Positions 46,401 to 54,810 of a DNA stretch of 64,000 nucleotides are shown here, in pieces. Both the position numbers and the translations under genes were made by a program. Source of the stretch: an uncultured Paracoccaceae bacterium (lineage in GTDB: Bacteria > Pseudomonadota > Alphaproteobacteria > Rhodobacterales > Rhodobacteraceae); contig CAKZOU010000032.1 in the NCBI GenBank assembly GCA_937138255.1, positions 1-64,000 on the forward strand, written 5' to 3'. Positions within the stretch are counted from its first letter, which is position 1, and every line of letters begins with the position of its first letter. The notes beneath the pieces are model-generated. The model was not told the origin of the DNA and ran no database searches. It saw only the letters and a list, made by a program, of their open reading frames with translations.

Positions 46401-48529
46401 AGATTCAGCTGGTTGGCAATCTCGAAAATGCGCGAGGTGTCGTCGTTCCCAGCCAGCCGTGATTGCAGCCGGCGGCCAATCTTGAGGTGAACCCGCTCGC
46501 GCTGTTCTTCAGGGATCAAGGAATAGACAGCCTGCTGAATCCGGTCGTGGCTGAACTTGAAAACCGTGCGGCCCAGCGGCAAGACAAGACCTTCGGCCAG
46601 CGCCGGTTTCAGGTGGGCCGCGGCGGTTTCGGGATCGAGATCCGCAATCCAGCACAGCGTCTCAAGATCAAAACGGTTGCCCGCACAGGCCGCAAGCTGG
46701 AGGATATCCTGCGTTTGCGGATCAAGCCGCCGGACCTTTTCCGCCATCAGCTCGACCACATTGTCGGCGATGGTCTTCTGGGCGATCTGATCGTCGTTCC
46801 AAACCCAGCCGGCAGTCTCGAAATCGAAGGTCAAAAGATTTTCCGAGGCCAGCGACTTGAGGAATTCGGTGGCGAAAAACGCATTTCCCTTGGTCTTGTC
46901 ATGGACAAGCCGCGCGAGAGGAGCGACCGCATCAGGCGCCGATGAAAGAGCATCCGACAAAAGCGCAACCAGATCGTCCTCGCCAAGATTGCGGACCTGC
47001 ACGCGGTCGGGGATCAGGCCGGCCTCAGTAATCTCGTCCACCGTGCGGATGAACGGGTGGGTCGGATCGACCTCGTTTTCGCGATAGGCGCAGATGATCA
47101 GGAGATGCCCGCTATCGGGATCGGACATCAGCGCCTGCAACAGGTCGAGCGAGGCAGAGTCCGCCCATTGCAGGTCGTCGATGAAGATAACGAGCGGGGT
47201 GTCGACCGTTGCAAGCGTCCGAGCGAATTTTCGGAACACATAATGAAAACGGTTCTGCGCCTCGGCTCCGCCGACCTCGGGCACATCGGGTTGGGCGCCG
47301 ATGATATGCTCAAGGCTGGGCAGAACGTTGGTGAGAACCTGCCCCTCTTCGCCCAAGGCTTCCTGAAGGCTTTCGCGCAAATCTGCGAGCACATCTTCGT
47401 TTTCGGTCAGCAGCGTTTCGATGAGATCGCGGAAAGCCTCGAGAAAGGCGAAATGCGGGGTGGCGCGCTGAAGTTGGTCGAACTTGCCGCTGCAGTACCG
47501 GCCGCGATTGGCGGTTATCGGTTTGTGGACCTCATGAACAAGGGCCGTCTTGCCGGTGCCCGAATAGCCGCCGACGAGAAGCAGCTTGCGCGCACCCTCG
47601 GCCGCGGCCTCGTAGGCGTGGATGATCTCGGCCACCTCCGCTTCCCGACCGTAGAGCTTTTGGGGTAGCCGGAAGATGCTGGAATGATCAGCCTCTCCCA
47701 GCGGGAAGGCGGGAAAATCGGCGCCTGACTTTTCGTAGGCCGCGAGGCATCTCTCAAGATCGTGCTTGAGGCCCCTTGCGGATTGGTATCGGTCGTCGGC
47801 GTTTTTTGCGAGGAGGCGATCAACAATGTCGGAAAGAACCGGCGGCAGGTCCGGGTTCTTTTCGATCAGCGGAACCGGCTTTTGCGCCAGATGTGCATGG
47901 ACCACTTCCATCGCGTCGCTGCCGGTGAAAGGCACCTCGCCTGACAGCATTTCATAAAGGGTGATGCCAAAGGAATAGAGGTCGGTTCTATAATCAACAG
48001 TCCTGTTCATCCGGCCGGTTTGTTCCGGCGAGACATAGGAAACAGTGCCCTCTATTCGGTCGGGATTGCCGATAAAGGCTTGCTTGAGGTTGAGGTTGGT
48101 CGATATCCCGAAATCGATCAGCCAAACCCGCCGCTCCTGAAGGTCGACAAGAAAATTGTTGGGCGTGACGTCCCTATGAATGATCTGGTTCTCGTGAATT
48201 TCGGCCAGGGCGTTTGAGGCTGCGATCGCGATGTGGAGGGCATCGACGATATCGCCGGTCTTGTCCCGAAAAGCCTCTTTGAGAGGCTGTCCTTTGATCC
48301 ATTCCATAATGAGGACATGGCGGCCGTTTTCCCGCGTCTTTTTTATGGCGTTGCGGACACCAGCCAGATGCAGCCCTTCGATAATGTCGTATTCGTTATG
48401 AAACTGGGAGATGTCGTCCGGGGTAGGAAACTCGAAGTTGAGTACTTTCACGGCAAAGGCCGCACCAGTTTCGTCGGTTCGGTAGAATACCTTGGACTTG
48501 CGGCTCTCGTAGATCAGTCGATCCGACAT
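43415..48529 (-). CDS. Multidomain Ser/Thr kinase, AAA ATPase, GAF and adenylate cyclase protein
   Basis: A 1704-residue signalling protein. The N-terminal kinase (about residues 1-260) has catalytic Lys28, HRD at 118-120 and DFG at 139-141, but its glycine loop is degenerate. An AAA-type ATPase follows (Walker A GGYSGTGKTALVHE, Walker B FIDDLQWAD), then a long helical TPR-like region, a GAF domain (about 1290-1440) and a class III cyclase (about 1480-1690). The cyclase keeps both metal aspartates (LFTDFRGF, GDSYMAVGG), the adenine-selecting Lys and Asp (KIKTIGD, DIWGD) and NTASRM, so it should make cAMP. The ATG at 48529 is chosen over a TTG 18 codons upstream. It is the first gene of the lipoxygenase operon. 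Confidence 0.9.
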   Translation of the reverse strand: MSDRLIYESRKSKVFYRTDETGAAFAVKVLNFEFPTPDDISQFHNEYDIIEGLHLAGVRNAIKKTRENGRHVLIMEWIKGQPLKEAFRDKTGDIVDALHIAIAASNALAEIHENQIIHRDVTPNNFLVDLQERRVWLIDFGISTNLNLKQAFIGNPDRIEGTVSYVSPEQTGRMNRTVDYRTDLYSFGITLYEMLSGEVPFTGSDAMEVVHAHLAQKPVPLIEKNPDLPPVLSDIVDRLLAKNADDRYQSARGLKHDLERCLAAYEKSGADFPAFPLGEADHSSIFRLPQKLYGREAEVAEIIHAYEAAAEGARKLLLVGGYSGTGKTALVHEVHKPITANRGRYCSGKFDQLQRATPHFAFLEAFRDLIETLLTENEDVLADLRESLQEALGEEGQVLTNVLPSLEHIIGAQPDVPEVGGAEAQNRFHYVFRKFARTLATVDTPLVIFIDDLQWADSASLDLLQALMSDPDSGHLLIICAYRENEVDPTHPFIRTVDEITEAGLIPDRVQVRNLGEDDLVALLSDALSSAPDAVAPLARLVHDKTKGNAFFATEFLKSLASENLLTFDFETAGWVWNDDQIAQKTIADNVVELMAEKVRRLDPQTQDILQLAACAGNRFDLETLCWIADLDPETAAAHLKPALAEGLVLPLGRTVFKFSHDRIQQAVYSLIPEEQRERVHLKIGRRLQSRLAGNDDTSRIFEIANQLNLGRGLLTSREEIIALAELNLSAGIRAKQNSAFPTALDYLGAGISLAEEGRDPWADHYDLSLALYSEATEAAYLAGRFDQTDGWFREVLAHGRTILDKVKPYETRILAYKAENKLMEAIDTGLELLEHLGERFPRNPNMAHIFRDLATTHFALMGKSNEDLMALPLMTDPEKKAAMRIIADIMSSVYWGKPNLVPIIAFRMVRLSLKYGNHPVSCFAYGSYGVLMCGVLGAMRTGYRYGHLALDLLEKLNAKEWKAQIFVTPYALIFHWNEHVRNTLRPLQQSFQIGMETGLIEFACVNTNIYCIQSFLCGRPLDRVEEETRAYSELYRQFKQETNYNYNEVFRQAMLNLLGRSSDPVKLSGEAYDEDKMLAQNEERSDKTGTFFIHFNKMLLAYYFRRFDEARLHAQESRKRLDAVLAKFEIPNQHFYEALTLLAVAERSSGMERLKLIARARMDIAKLKRWGKYAPENYRHKYDLCSAELARIQGHTDRAWLAYDRAVAGASENDYLHEQALAYELAGRFYASSGRKVLAEFHLKAAYNAYREWGAKAKLRDLAETFPMYLTTNTQNIEATTGPIDTSSSMIDGSSLDITTVLKASTTISGEVVPSRLLTVLMHIVLENAGAQRGYLLLDSAEGLRVQAQGEGGGKTIEVMQGTPFEDCEGLSVPVVKYVHRTGEPVVLAEAWSDGRFKGQPYMEKHRPKSILCVPILNQGKRVGVLYLENNLTVGAFTRDRVDLLKLLSGQIAVSIDNAMLYEQLEQKVAERTAELAAEKKKSDNLLLNILPVETAEELKQKGHAEARHYERVTVLFTDFRGFTEMSARLTPAELVTELDDCFKAFDQIAEKYRIEKIKTIGDSYMAVGGLPVPNSTHAENVVNAALEMRDFMSSRNSSGGGKAMGVRIGVHTGPVVAGIVGLKKFQYDIWGDTVNTASRMESSGEVGRVNVSQTTHDLVQNKFDFTFRGEVEAKGKGKVPMYFVDRPVPSQISEGLHEQDED

Positions 48530-48745
48530 TTGCGCTTTGTTCCCCGTTTTGGAGAACTCTAATCCAGGTTGCGTCGTTTCCAATGAGCTTTCGAGAATGA
48601 TCGGAACGAAATCGAATTCCTGATGCCAAAACGTTGGTGATCAACAGGTCGAATTGCGACCCGCAAATGTCGTTGTGGGCGGCGGTGGTCCGTTTCTGAG
48701 CCGCCAAAATCGCATCGAGCCGCCGCACAGTGAAAGGCCCGCTTT
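48530..48745. other. Divergent gap between kinase-cyclase and demethylase genes
   Basis: This 216-bp gap should carry both promoters. I see no clear palindrome, hairpin or consensus box. AAAGG at 48733-48737 could serve as ribosome binding site for the plus-strand gene. Confidence 0.4.
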
Positions 48746-50791
48746 ATGTCGAACGACCCTCTACTTCAGCCCTTCAAGCTGCGGCACCTGACGCTGCGCA
48801 ACAGGATCATGACGACCAGTCACGAGCCGGCTTATGCCGAAGACGGGATGCCGAAAGAACGCTACAGGCTCTATCACGCCGAACGGGCCAAGGGCGGGAT
48901 CGCCATGGCGATGACCGCGGGGTCGGCGGCGGTGAGCCGCGACAGCCCGCCCGCCTTCAACAATATCCTCGCCTACAAGGACGAGGTTGTTCCGTGGATC
49001 CGCGAGCTGACCGATGCAATCCACGAACATGGCGCGGCGGCGATGATCCAGCTCACCCACCTTGGCCGCCGGACCGGCTGGGACAAGGGCGACTGGCTGC
49101 CGCCGGTGAGTTCGACCTACGACCGCGAGCCGGCACACCGCTATTTCGCCAAGATGGCCGAGGATTGGGACATCACCCGCATCATCCGCGATTTCGCCGA
49201 TGCCGCCGAGCGGATGAAGGCGGGCGGGATGGACGGGGTCGAGATAATGACCCACGGGCATCTGCTGGATCAGTTCTGGTCGCCGCTGACCAACCGTCTC
49301 GAGGGGCCCTATGGGGCCGAAAGCCTCGAGACGCGCATGAAGTTTGCCCTCGACGTGATCGCCGCCGTGCGCGAGCGGGTGGGGGACGATTTCATCGTCG
49401 GCGTCCGCTTTGCGCCCGACGAGGTGCAGGAAGGCGGCGTGACGCCCGAGATGGGCCTCGAAATTGCCCGCCGCCTCAAGGCCACGGGCCAGATCGACTA
49501 TCTCAACGTCAACCGTGGCCGCATCCATACCGATCCGGCGATGACCGACATGATCCCGGTGCAGGGGATGAAATCCGCCCCCCACCTCGATTTCGCGGGC
49601 GCCGTGCGGGCCGAGACGGGGATGCCCGTCTTCCACGCAAGCCGCATCCCCGATGTGGCGACCGCGCGGCACGCGGTGGCCTCGGGCCTTCTGGATATGG
49701 TGGGGATGACCCGTGCCCATGTCGCCGATCCGCATATCGTCCGCAAAATCAAAGAAGGCCGCGAGCAGGATATCCGCCCCTGCGTTGGGGCCACCTACTG
49801 CCTCGACCGGATCTATGGCGGGGGCGGGGCGCTTTGCATCCACAACCCCGCGACAGGCCGCGAGGCAGAGATGCCGCACGAAATCGCGGGCGCGGCGGCG
49901 AAGAAGAAGGTCGTGGTCGTCGGCGCTGGCCCCGGCGGGCTTGAGGCGGCGCGGGTGGCTTCCGCGCGGGGCCACGAGGTCGTGGTCTTTGAAGCGGCTC
50001 CAGTGGCGGGCGGGCAGGTGCAGCTTCTGGCGCAGAACCAGCGGCGGCGCGAGATGCTGGGACTGGTGGAGTGGCGGGTCTCGCAATGCGAGGCGCAGGG
50101 GGTAGCGTTCCGCTTTAACACTTTCGCCGAAGCCTCTGATGTCATGGCGGAAAATCCGGACGTCGCGGTGATCGCCACGGGCGGGATGCCCTCGACCCGG
50201 CTTCACGAGATCGACGCCGAACAGCCGCTTGCCGTTTCCGCTTGGGATCTCATCTCGGGCGATGTGAAACCCGCCGCCAATATCCTGATCTACGACGAGG
50301 CGGGCGATCATCCGGGGCTGATGGCGGCTGAACTGGCTTCAAAGGCCGGATCGAAGGTCGAGGTGATGACTCCCGATCGCACATTTGCCCCCGATATCAT
50401 GGGGATGAACCTCGTTCCTTACATGCGCGCGCTGCAAGACAAGGACGTGACCTTCACCGTCGCCCGCCGCCTTGAGGCAATTTCCCGCGACGGCAACCGC
50501 CTCAAGGCGCGGATCGGGACGGATTATAGCAGCCACGCGGACGAAAAGAGCTATGACCAGATCGTCGTGAACTATGGCACCCGGCCCTTGGACGAGCTTT
50601 ATTTCGACCTGCGCGAGGCTTCGGTGAACCGGGGAGAGATTACGCAGGCCGAGCTTCTGGCGGGCAAGCCCCAGACTATCGTGACGAACCCCGAGGGCAG
50701 CTTCCGCCTGTTTCGCATCGGCGATGCCGTGTCGTCGCGGAATATCCACGCGGCGATCTATGACGCACTGCGGCTGATGAAGGATATCTAG
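48746..50791 (+). CDS. DgcA-like flavin oxidoreductase, putative N-methyl amino acid demethylase
   Basis: A 681-residue two-part flavoprotein. The N-terminal old-yellow-enzyme barrel binds FMN, the middle has a cysteine cluster, and the C-terminal half has an NAD(P)/FAD Rossmann fold (VVVVGAGPGGLEAARVAS). This is the trimethylamine dehydrogenase/dienoyl-CoA reductase layout. The cysteine region reads CVGATYCLDRIYGGGGALC, with only three Cys instead of the usual four-Cys Fe-S pattern, a feature I associate with DgcA (dimethylglycine) and N-methylproline demethylase-type proteins. The nearby MttB, dipeptidase-like and DUF3726 genes support amine demethylation. The exact substrate is unknown. 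It converges with mttB, 3 bases apart. Confidence 0.78.
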   Translation: MSNDPLLQPFKLRHLTLRNRIMTTSHEPAYAEDGMPKERYRLYHAERAKGGIAMAMTAGSAAVSRDSPPAFNNILAYKDEVVPWIRELTDAIHEHGAAAMIQLTHLGRRTGWDKGDWLPPVSSTYDREPAHRYFAKMAEDWDITRIIRDFADAAERMKAGGMDGVEIMTHGHLLDQFWSPLTNRLEGPYGAESLETRMKFALDVIAAVRERVGDDFIVGVRFAPDEVQEGGVTPEMGLEIARRLKATGQIDYLNVNRGRIHTDPAMTDMIPVQGMKSAPHLDFAGAVRAETGMPVFHASRIPDVATARHAVASGLLDMVGMTRAHVADPHIVRKIKEGREQDIRPCVGATYCLDRIYGGGGALCIHNPATGREAEMPHEIAGAAAKKKVVVVGAGPGGLEAARVASARGHEVVVFEAAPVAGGQVQLLAQNQRRREMLGLVEWRVSQCEAQGVAFRFNTFAEASDVMAENPDVAVIATGGMPSTRLHEIDAEQPLAVSAWDLISGDVKPAANILIYDEAGDHPGLMAAELASKAGSKVEVMTPDRTFAPDIMGMNLVPYMRALQDKDVTFTVARRLEAISRDGNRLKARIGTDYSSHADEKSYDQIVVNYGTRPLDELYFDLREASVNRGEITQAELLAGKPQTIVTNPEGSFRLFRIGDAVSSRNIHAAIYDALRLMKDI

Positions 50792-50794
50792 GGC

Positions 50795-52348
50795 TCAATA
50801 CTCGGTATTGAGCGCATCCTCGGCCGGGATCTCGCGCGTCCTTCGGGCCATATAGTCGCGCAGCGCCTCGTCGGTCGCTCGGTCGAGCCTCGGCTCCTCA
50901 TACTCGCGCAAGAGTTTCTTGGCATGGGCCAGCGCCCGCGCGGTGATCTCTTGCGCGCCTTCGGCCTGCCATTGCTCGATCGAATTGTTGTCGAAGAGCT
51001 TGGGCATGAAAAACGCCCGCTCGAAATTCTCGAGCGTATGCGGATGCCCAAGGTAATGCCCGCCCGGGCCCACATCACGCACCGCTTGCATCGCCTCGTC
51101 GAAATCGTCCCAGCGGACGCCTTCGGCCATGCGATAGCCCATGGCGCAGACCTCGGCATCGACGACGAACTTGGCGACCGAGCAATGCATCCCCGCCTCG
51201 TTCCAGCCCGCCGAATGCCAGATGTAATTGCAGCCCGCGTGCAGGACCGCGTTCATCGTCATCGCGCTCTCATAGCCCGCCTGCGCGTCGAAGGTCTTGG
51301 CGCCCCCGAGCGTATTCGAGCTGCGCCACGGCACGCCATAGAACCGCGCCATCTGGCCGATCATGAAGTTCATCAGCGAAATTTCTGGTGTCCCGGCCAT
51401 CGGCGCGCCGGACTTCATCGAGACGGTCGAGAGGTAATGCCCATAGATCGCGGGGCACCCTTTACGGACCACTTGCGTATAGGCCAGCGCCGAAAGCGCC
51501 TCGGCATTCAATTGCGCCACGGCAGGGGCGACCGAGGCGGGCGTATTGGCCCCACCAAGGACGAAGGGCGAGCACAAGACAGGCTGATTGCGGCGGCAGA
51601 AGGCGCGCATGGCCGAGAGCATGGTCTCGTCCCAGACGAGCGGCGAGTTGCCGTTGCAATTGCCGGTGACAACTGGGGTCTTCTCCATCACGTCGCGGCC
51701 GAAGAGGATCTCGCACATCTCCATGACATCCTCGGCGTTCCGGCCCGAAGTGGTCATGCCCATGAAGGTCTTGTCGGAATATCTCATCGACGAATAGGTG
51801 ATGTGCAGATGCCGGTGACTGACCACGATATCCATCGGCTCGACGATATGATGCGCGGACGAATGCAGCGCGGGCGACATATGCGCGAGCTTGTGGAACA
51901 TATTCAGGTCGGCAATCGCCGGCCAGCGGCGCACGTCCTCGAGATCGCGCAGAAACGGCGCGCCGGTCATCGGCACGAAAATCGAATGTTTGCCGCCGAA
52001 GGGCAGGCTTCGCTCGGGGTTGCGGGCGCGGTAGGTGAAGCCCGAGGGGATCGTAGAGATCAGGTCGCGCACCAATCCACGGTCGAGATAGACCCTATCC
52101 CCCCGCACATCCGCCCCGGCGCGCCGCCAATCGGCGAGCGCGATCTCGTCGCGGAAGACCACGCCCACATCCTCAAGGATCGCCATAGAGGCCGCGTCGA
52201 TGCGGGCGATCTGGCCCTCGTCCATCGGCTCGCAGAGCGGCAGGTTGCGCTCGAGCGCGGGCAGCATCGAGAAATCCGGCGCCGAGCGCTTGGCCCGCCG
52301 CGCCGCGCGGCCGCCGCCGCGATGGGGTTGGTCGTCGAGGTTGGTCAT
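50795..52348 (-). CDS. MttB-family corrinoid-dependent methyltransferase (non-pyrrolysine)
   Basis: A 517-residue member of the trimethylamine methyltransferase superfamily with no in-frame UAG, so it lacks pyrrolysine. Family blocks such as SNTLGGAKTFDAQAGYESAM and the MDIVVSHRHLHITYSSMRYS region are present. Non-pyrrolysine members demethylate glycine betaine, proline betaine or carnitine, passing the methyl group to a corrinoid protein. No corrinoid protein or corrinoid reactivator is encoded nearby, so its methyl acceptor must be elsewhere or different. It lies on the strand of the LysR gene behind it, 66 bases downstream, and may be co-transcribed. Confidence 0.85.
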   Translation of the reverse strand: MTNLDDQPHRGGGRAARRAKRSAPDFSMLPALERNLPLCEPMDEGQIARIDAASMAILEDVGVVFRDEIALADWRRAGADVRGDRVYLDRGLVRDLISTIPSGFTYRARNPERSLPFGGKHSIFVPMTGAPFLRDLEDVRRWPAIADLNMFHKLAHMSPALHSSAHHIVEPMDIVVSHRHLHITYSSMRYSDKTFMGMTTSGRNAEDVMEMCEILFGRDVMEKTPVVTGNCNGNSPLVWDETMLSAMRAFCRRNQPVLCSPFVLGGANTPASVAPAVAQLNAEALSALAYTQVVRKGCPAIYGHYLSTVSMKSGAPMAGTPEISLMNFMIGQMARFYGVPWRSSNTLGGAKTFDAQAGYESAMTMNAVLHAGCNYIWHSAGWNEAGMHCSVAKFVVDAEVCAMGYRMAEGVRWDDFDEAMQAVRDVGPGGHYLGHPHTLENFERAFFMPKLFDNNSIEQWQAEGAQEITARALAHAKKLLREYEEPRLDRATDEALRDYMARRTREIPAEDALNTEY

Positions 52349-52414
52349 GGCGTCCCCCGCTGATGGCTTGAGAAAATCTCAGGGTCGGGCGGAAAAAGCT
52401 TCTGGCCGCGACAT

Positions 52415-53275
52415 CTAGGCGCCAGAACGCGCCAGCACGTTCCAGAAAGCGATGGCGGCGGGGCTTAGACGCGCGTCTTCGCGGCGAATGATGTGCAGCT
52501 CACGGCGGCTGATCGGATCGGTGGGCGCGATGAACCTCAGCTCGGCGGTTTCGGCCGGAACGGCGCTTTTCGGCAGGATCGTCGCACCAAGGCCCGCACG
52601 GACGAAAGACAGCAGAGCGCTCGTATTGCGGGCCTCGATCTGGCTTCGGGCCATCTGGACGGCAACTTCGGTGTGTTCGACCAGTCTGCCAAGCGGATTG
52701 GCGATGAAAGGTTCAAGCCGCAGGAGCCCCCAGCTTGGCAGGCCACTCGAAGCGTCGATCGCGCCTCCTGTTGCACAGACGATGCCGAGCTGATCGCGCT
52801 GAACCGGGATGCCTCCGGTCTGTTCGCCGGGGCGGGCCGAAAAGATGCCGACATCGGCCTCGCCGAGCATGACACGGTGCCGAACGGCCTGGCTTCCCTC
52901 ATCCCAAATCTCGAGGCGCACATCGGGCCTGTCGCGGCGGAAGGATTCGATGGCATCGGGCAGAATGCTCACGGTCGCCGAGGGCACCACCGCGATCCGA
53001 ACAGTGCCCGCAAGCGAGGTGGCGTGGCGTTCGATGGCGTCAACGCTGCGGTCATAGGCATCTGTCGCGCGGACGCTTTCCTCGAGCACCCGCTCGCCCA
53101 AAGGGGTGAGGCGGTTCTTGCGGTCGGTTTCAAACAAGGGCGCGCCAAGTTCGCCCTCGAGTTGCGAAAGGGACATGGAAATGGCCGAGGGGGTGCGCCC
53201 GAGAATATCGGCGGCTCCGGCAAGGCTGCCTTGTTCGGCAACGATCCTGAACGTCTTCAGGAGTTCGAGGCGCAT
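52415..53275 (-). CDS. LysR-family regulator of the methylated-amine region
   Basis: A 286-residue LysR protein. The winged helix is at residues 1-60 (LKTFRIVAEQGSLAGAADIL, then GRTPSAISMSLSQLE) with the effector domain following. It is divergent from the aldehyde dehydrogenase operon across an 83-bp gap and upstream of the MttB-family gene on its own strand, so it could control either or both. The effector is not known. Confidence 0.86.
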   Translation of the reverse strand: MRLELLKTFRIVAEQGSLAGAADILGRTPSAISMSLSQLEGELGAPLFETDRKNRLTPLGERVLEESVRATDAYDRSVDAIERHATSLAGTVRIAVVPSATVSILPDAIESFRRDRPDVRLEIWDEGSQAVRHRVMLGEADVGIFSARPGEQTGGIPVQRDQLGIVCATGGAIDASSGLPSWGLLRLEPFIANPLGRLVEHTEVAVQMARSQIEARNTSALLSFVRAGLGATILPKSAVPAETAELRFIAPTDPISRRELHIIRREDARLSPAAIAFWNVLARSGA

Positions 53276-53358
53276 TTCAGCGTTCCTTGAGTAAACTTCA
53301 ACAGTTCAAGATTGCCTGAAAACCCGTCGAGGGTCTAGGACGGACTGAGGAGGATCCC

Positions 53359-54810
53359 ATGCCGCAAACCAATTCCATCTACGTCGCGGGCGAATGGCGC
53401 CAAGGCGCTGCGACCGTCGAAAACCGCAACCCCTCGGACCTTTCGGATCTGATCGGCGATTATGGTCAGGCAAGCGCCGCTGATCTTGACGATGCCCTTG
53501 CCGCCGCCCGTGCGGCCCAGACCGTCTGGGCGCGGGCAGGGGTGCAGAAACGGCACGACGTTTTGATGGCGATCGGCACCGAACTGATGGCGCGGGCCGA
53601 AGAGATCGGGCGGCTTTTGTCGCGAGAAGAGGGCAAGCCCTTGGCCGAGGGCAAGGGCGAGGTCTATCGCGCGGGCCAGTTCTTCACCTATTACGCTGCC
53701 GAGGCGCTGCGGCTGCACGGCGATCTTGCCGAAAGTGTCCGCCCCGGTATCGAGATCGACGTGCGGCGCGAGCCGGTGGGCGTGGTCGCCATCGTCAGCC
53801 CGTGGAACTTCCCTGTGGCGACGCCCGCGTGGAAAATCGCCCCCGCGCTGGCCTATGGCAATGCGGTGGTCTGGAAGCCCGCCAACCTCACCCCCGCCTC
53901 GGCCGTGGCTTTGACCGAGATCATCGCACGCCAAGATATCCCCAAGGGCCTCTTCAACCTCGTTCCCGGCCCCGGTGCCGCGGTGGGGCAACGGCTTGTG
54001 GAAAGCCCCGTTGTCGATGCGATCAGCTTCACCGGCTCTGTGCCGGTCGGCCGCCGGATCGCGGCCTCGGCCATTTCGCATATGCCCAAGCTGCAGATGG
54101 AGATGGGCTCGAAAAACCCATTCCTCGTCATGGATGACGCCGATCTCGATCTGGCCGTCGCCCACGCCTCGGGCGCGGCCTTCGGCGGCACGGGCCAGAA
54201 ATGCACCGCCGCCTCGCGGCTGATCGTGCATTCGAAGATCCATGATGCCTTCGTCGATAAGCTCACCAAGGCAGCCAAGGCTTTCGTCGTAGGCCATGCG
54301 CTCGAAGAGGGCATCCAGATCGGCCCCGTGGTGAGTGCGGGGCAACTCGCGCAGAACCTCGATTATATCGCGGTCGGGCAGGCCGAAGGGGCCGAGCTTC
54401 TTTGCGGTGGCGAGCGGCTCGAGCGCAAGACCGAAGGCTATTACATGGCCCCCGCCGTCTTTGCCGGCACGCGTAACGAGATGCGGATCAACCGCGAAGA
54501 GATGTTTGCGCCCATTACCTGCGTGATAAAGGCCGACAGCTATGACGAGGCGCTGGCCGTCGCCAACGACAGCGAGTTTGGCCTCACCGCCGGGATCATG
54601 ACCCGCTCGCTCGCCCGCGCTTCGCATTTCCGCGCCAATATGCGGGCGGGGACGGTGATGGTGAACCTGCCCACCGCCGGCACCGACTATCATGTGCCCT
54701 TCGGCGGGCGCGGGGCCTCGTCCTATGGCCCGCGCGAGCAGGGGCGCTATGCGGCCGAGTTCTATACCACGGTCAAAACCGCCTATGTCGCCGCAGGAGC
54801 GCCGGAATGA
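53359..54810 (+). CDS. Aldehyde dehydrogenase (semialdehyde type)
   Basis: A 483-residue NAD(P)-dependent aldehyde dehydrogenase. The cofactor motif is SFTGSVPVGRRI, the base Glu lies in LQMEMGSKNPFL and the catalytic Cys in GGTGQKCTAASR. GTGQKCTAASR is the pattern of alpha-ketoglutarate semialdehyde dehydrogenases, seen in hydroxyproline and pentose pathways. It opens the four-gene plus-strand operon, and its stop overlaps the next start (ATGA). Semialdehyde oxidation during N-methyl amino acid breakdown is a plausible role. Confidence 0.88.
   Translation: MPQTNSIYVAGEWRQGAATVENRNPSDLSDLIGDYGQASAADLDDALAAARAAQTVWARAGVQKRHDVLMAIGTELMARAEEIGRLLSREEGKPLAEGKGEVYRAGQFFTYYAAEALRLHGDLAESVRPGIEIDVRREPVGVVAIVSPWNFPVATPAWKIAPALAYGNAVVWKPANLTPASAVALTEIIARQDIPKGLFNLVPGPGAAVGQRLVESPVVDAISFTGSVPVGRRIAASAISHMPKLQMEMGSKNPFLVMDDADLDLAVAHASGAAFGGTGQKCTAASRLIVHSKIHDAFVDKLTKAAKAFVVGHALEEGIQIGPVVSAGQLAQNLDYIAVGQAEGAELLCGGERLERKTEGYYMAPAVFAGTRNEMRINREEMFAPITCVIKADSYDEALAVANDSEFGLTAGIMTRSLARASHFRANMRAGTVMVNLPTAGTDYHVPFGGRGASSYGPREQGRYAAEFYTTVKTAYVAAGAPE

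Noticed and set aside
48529-48583. TTG start adding 18 residues to the kinase-cyclase protein
   Set aside because: Weak start codon with no good ribosome binding site; ATG 48529 sits just before the kinase fold.
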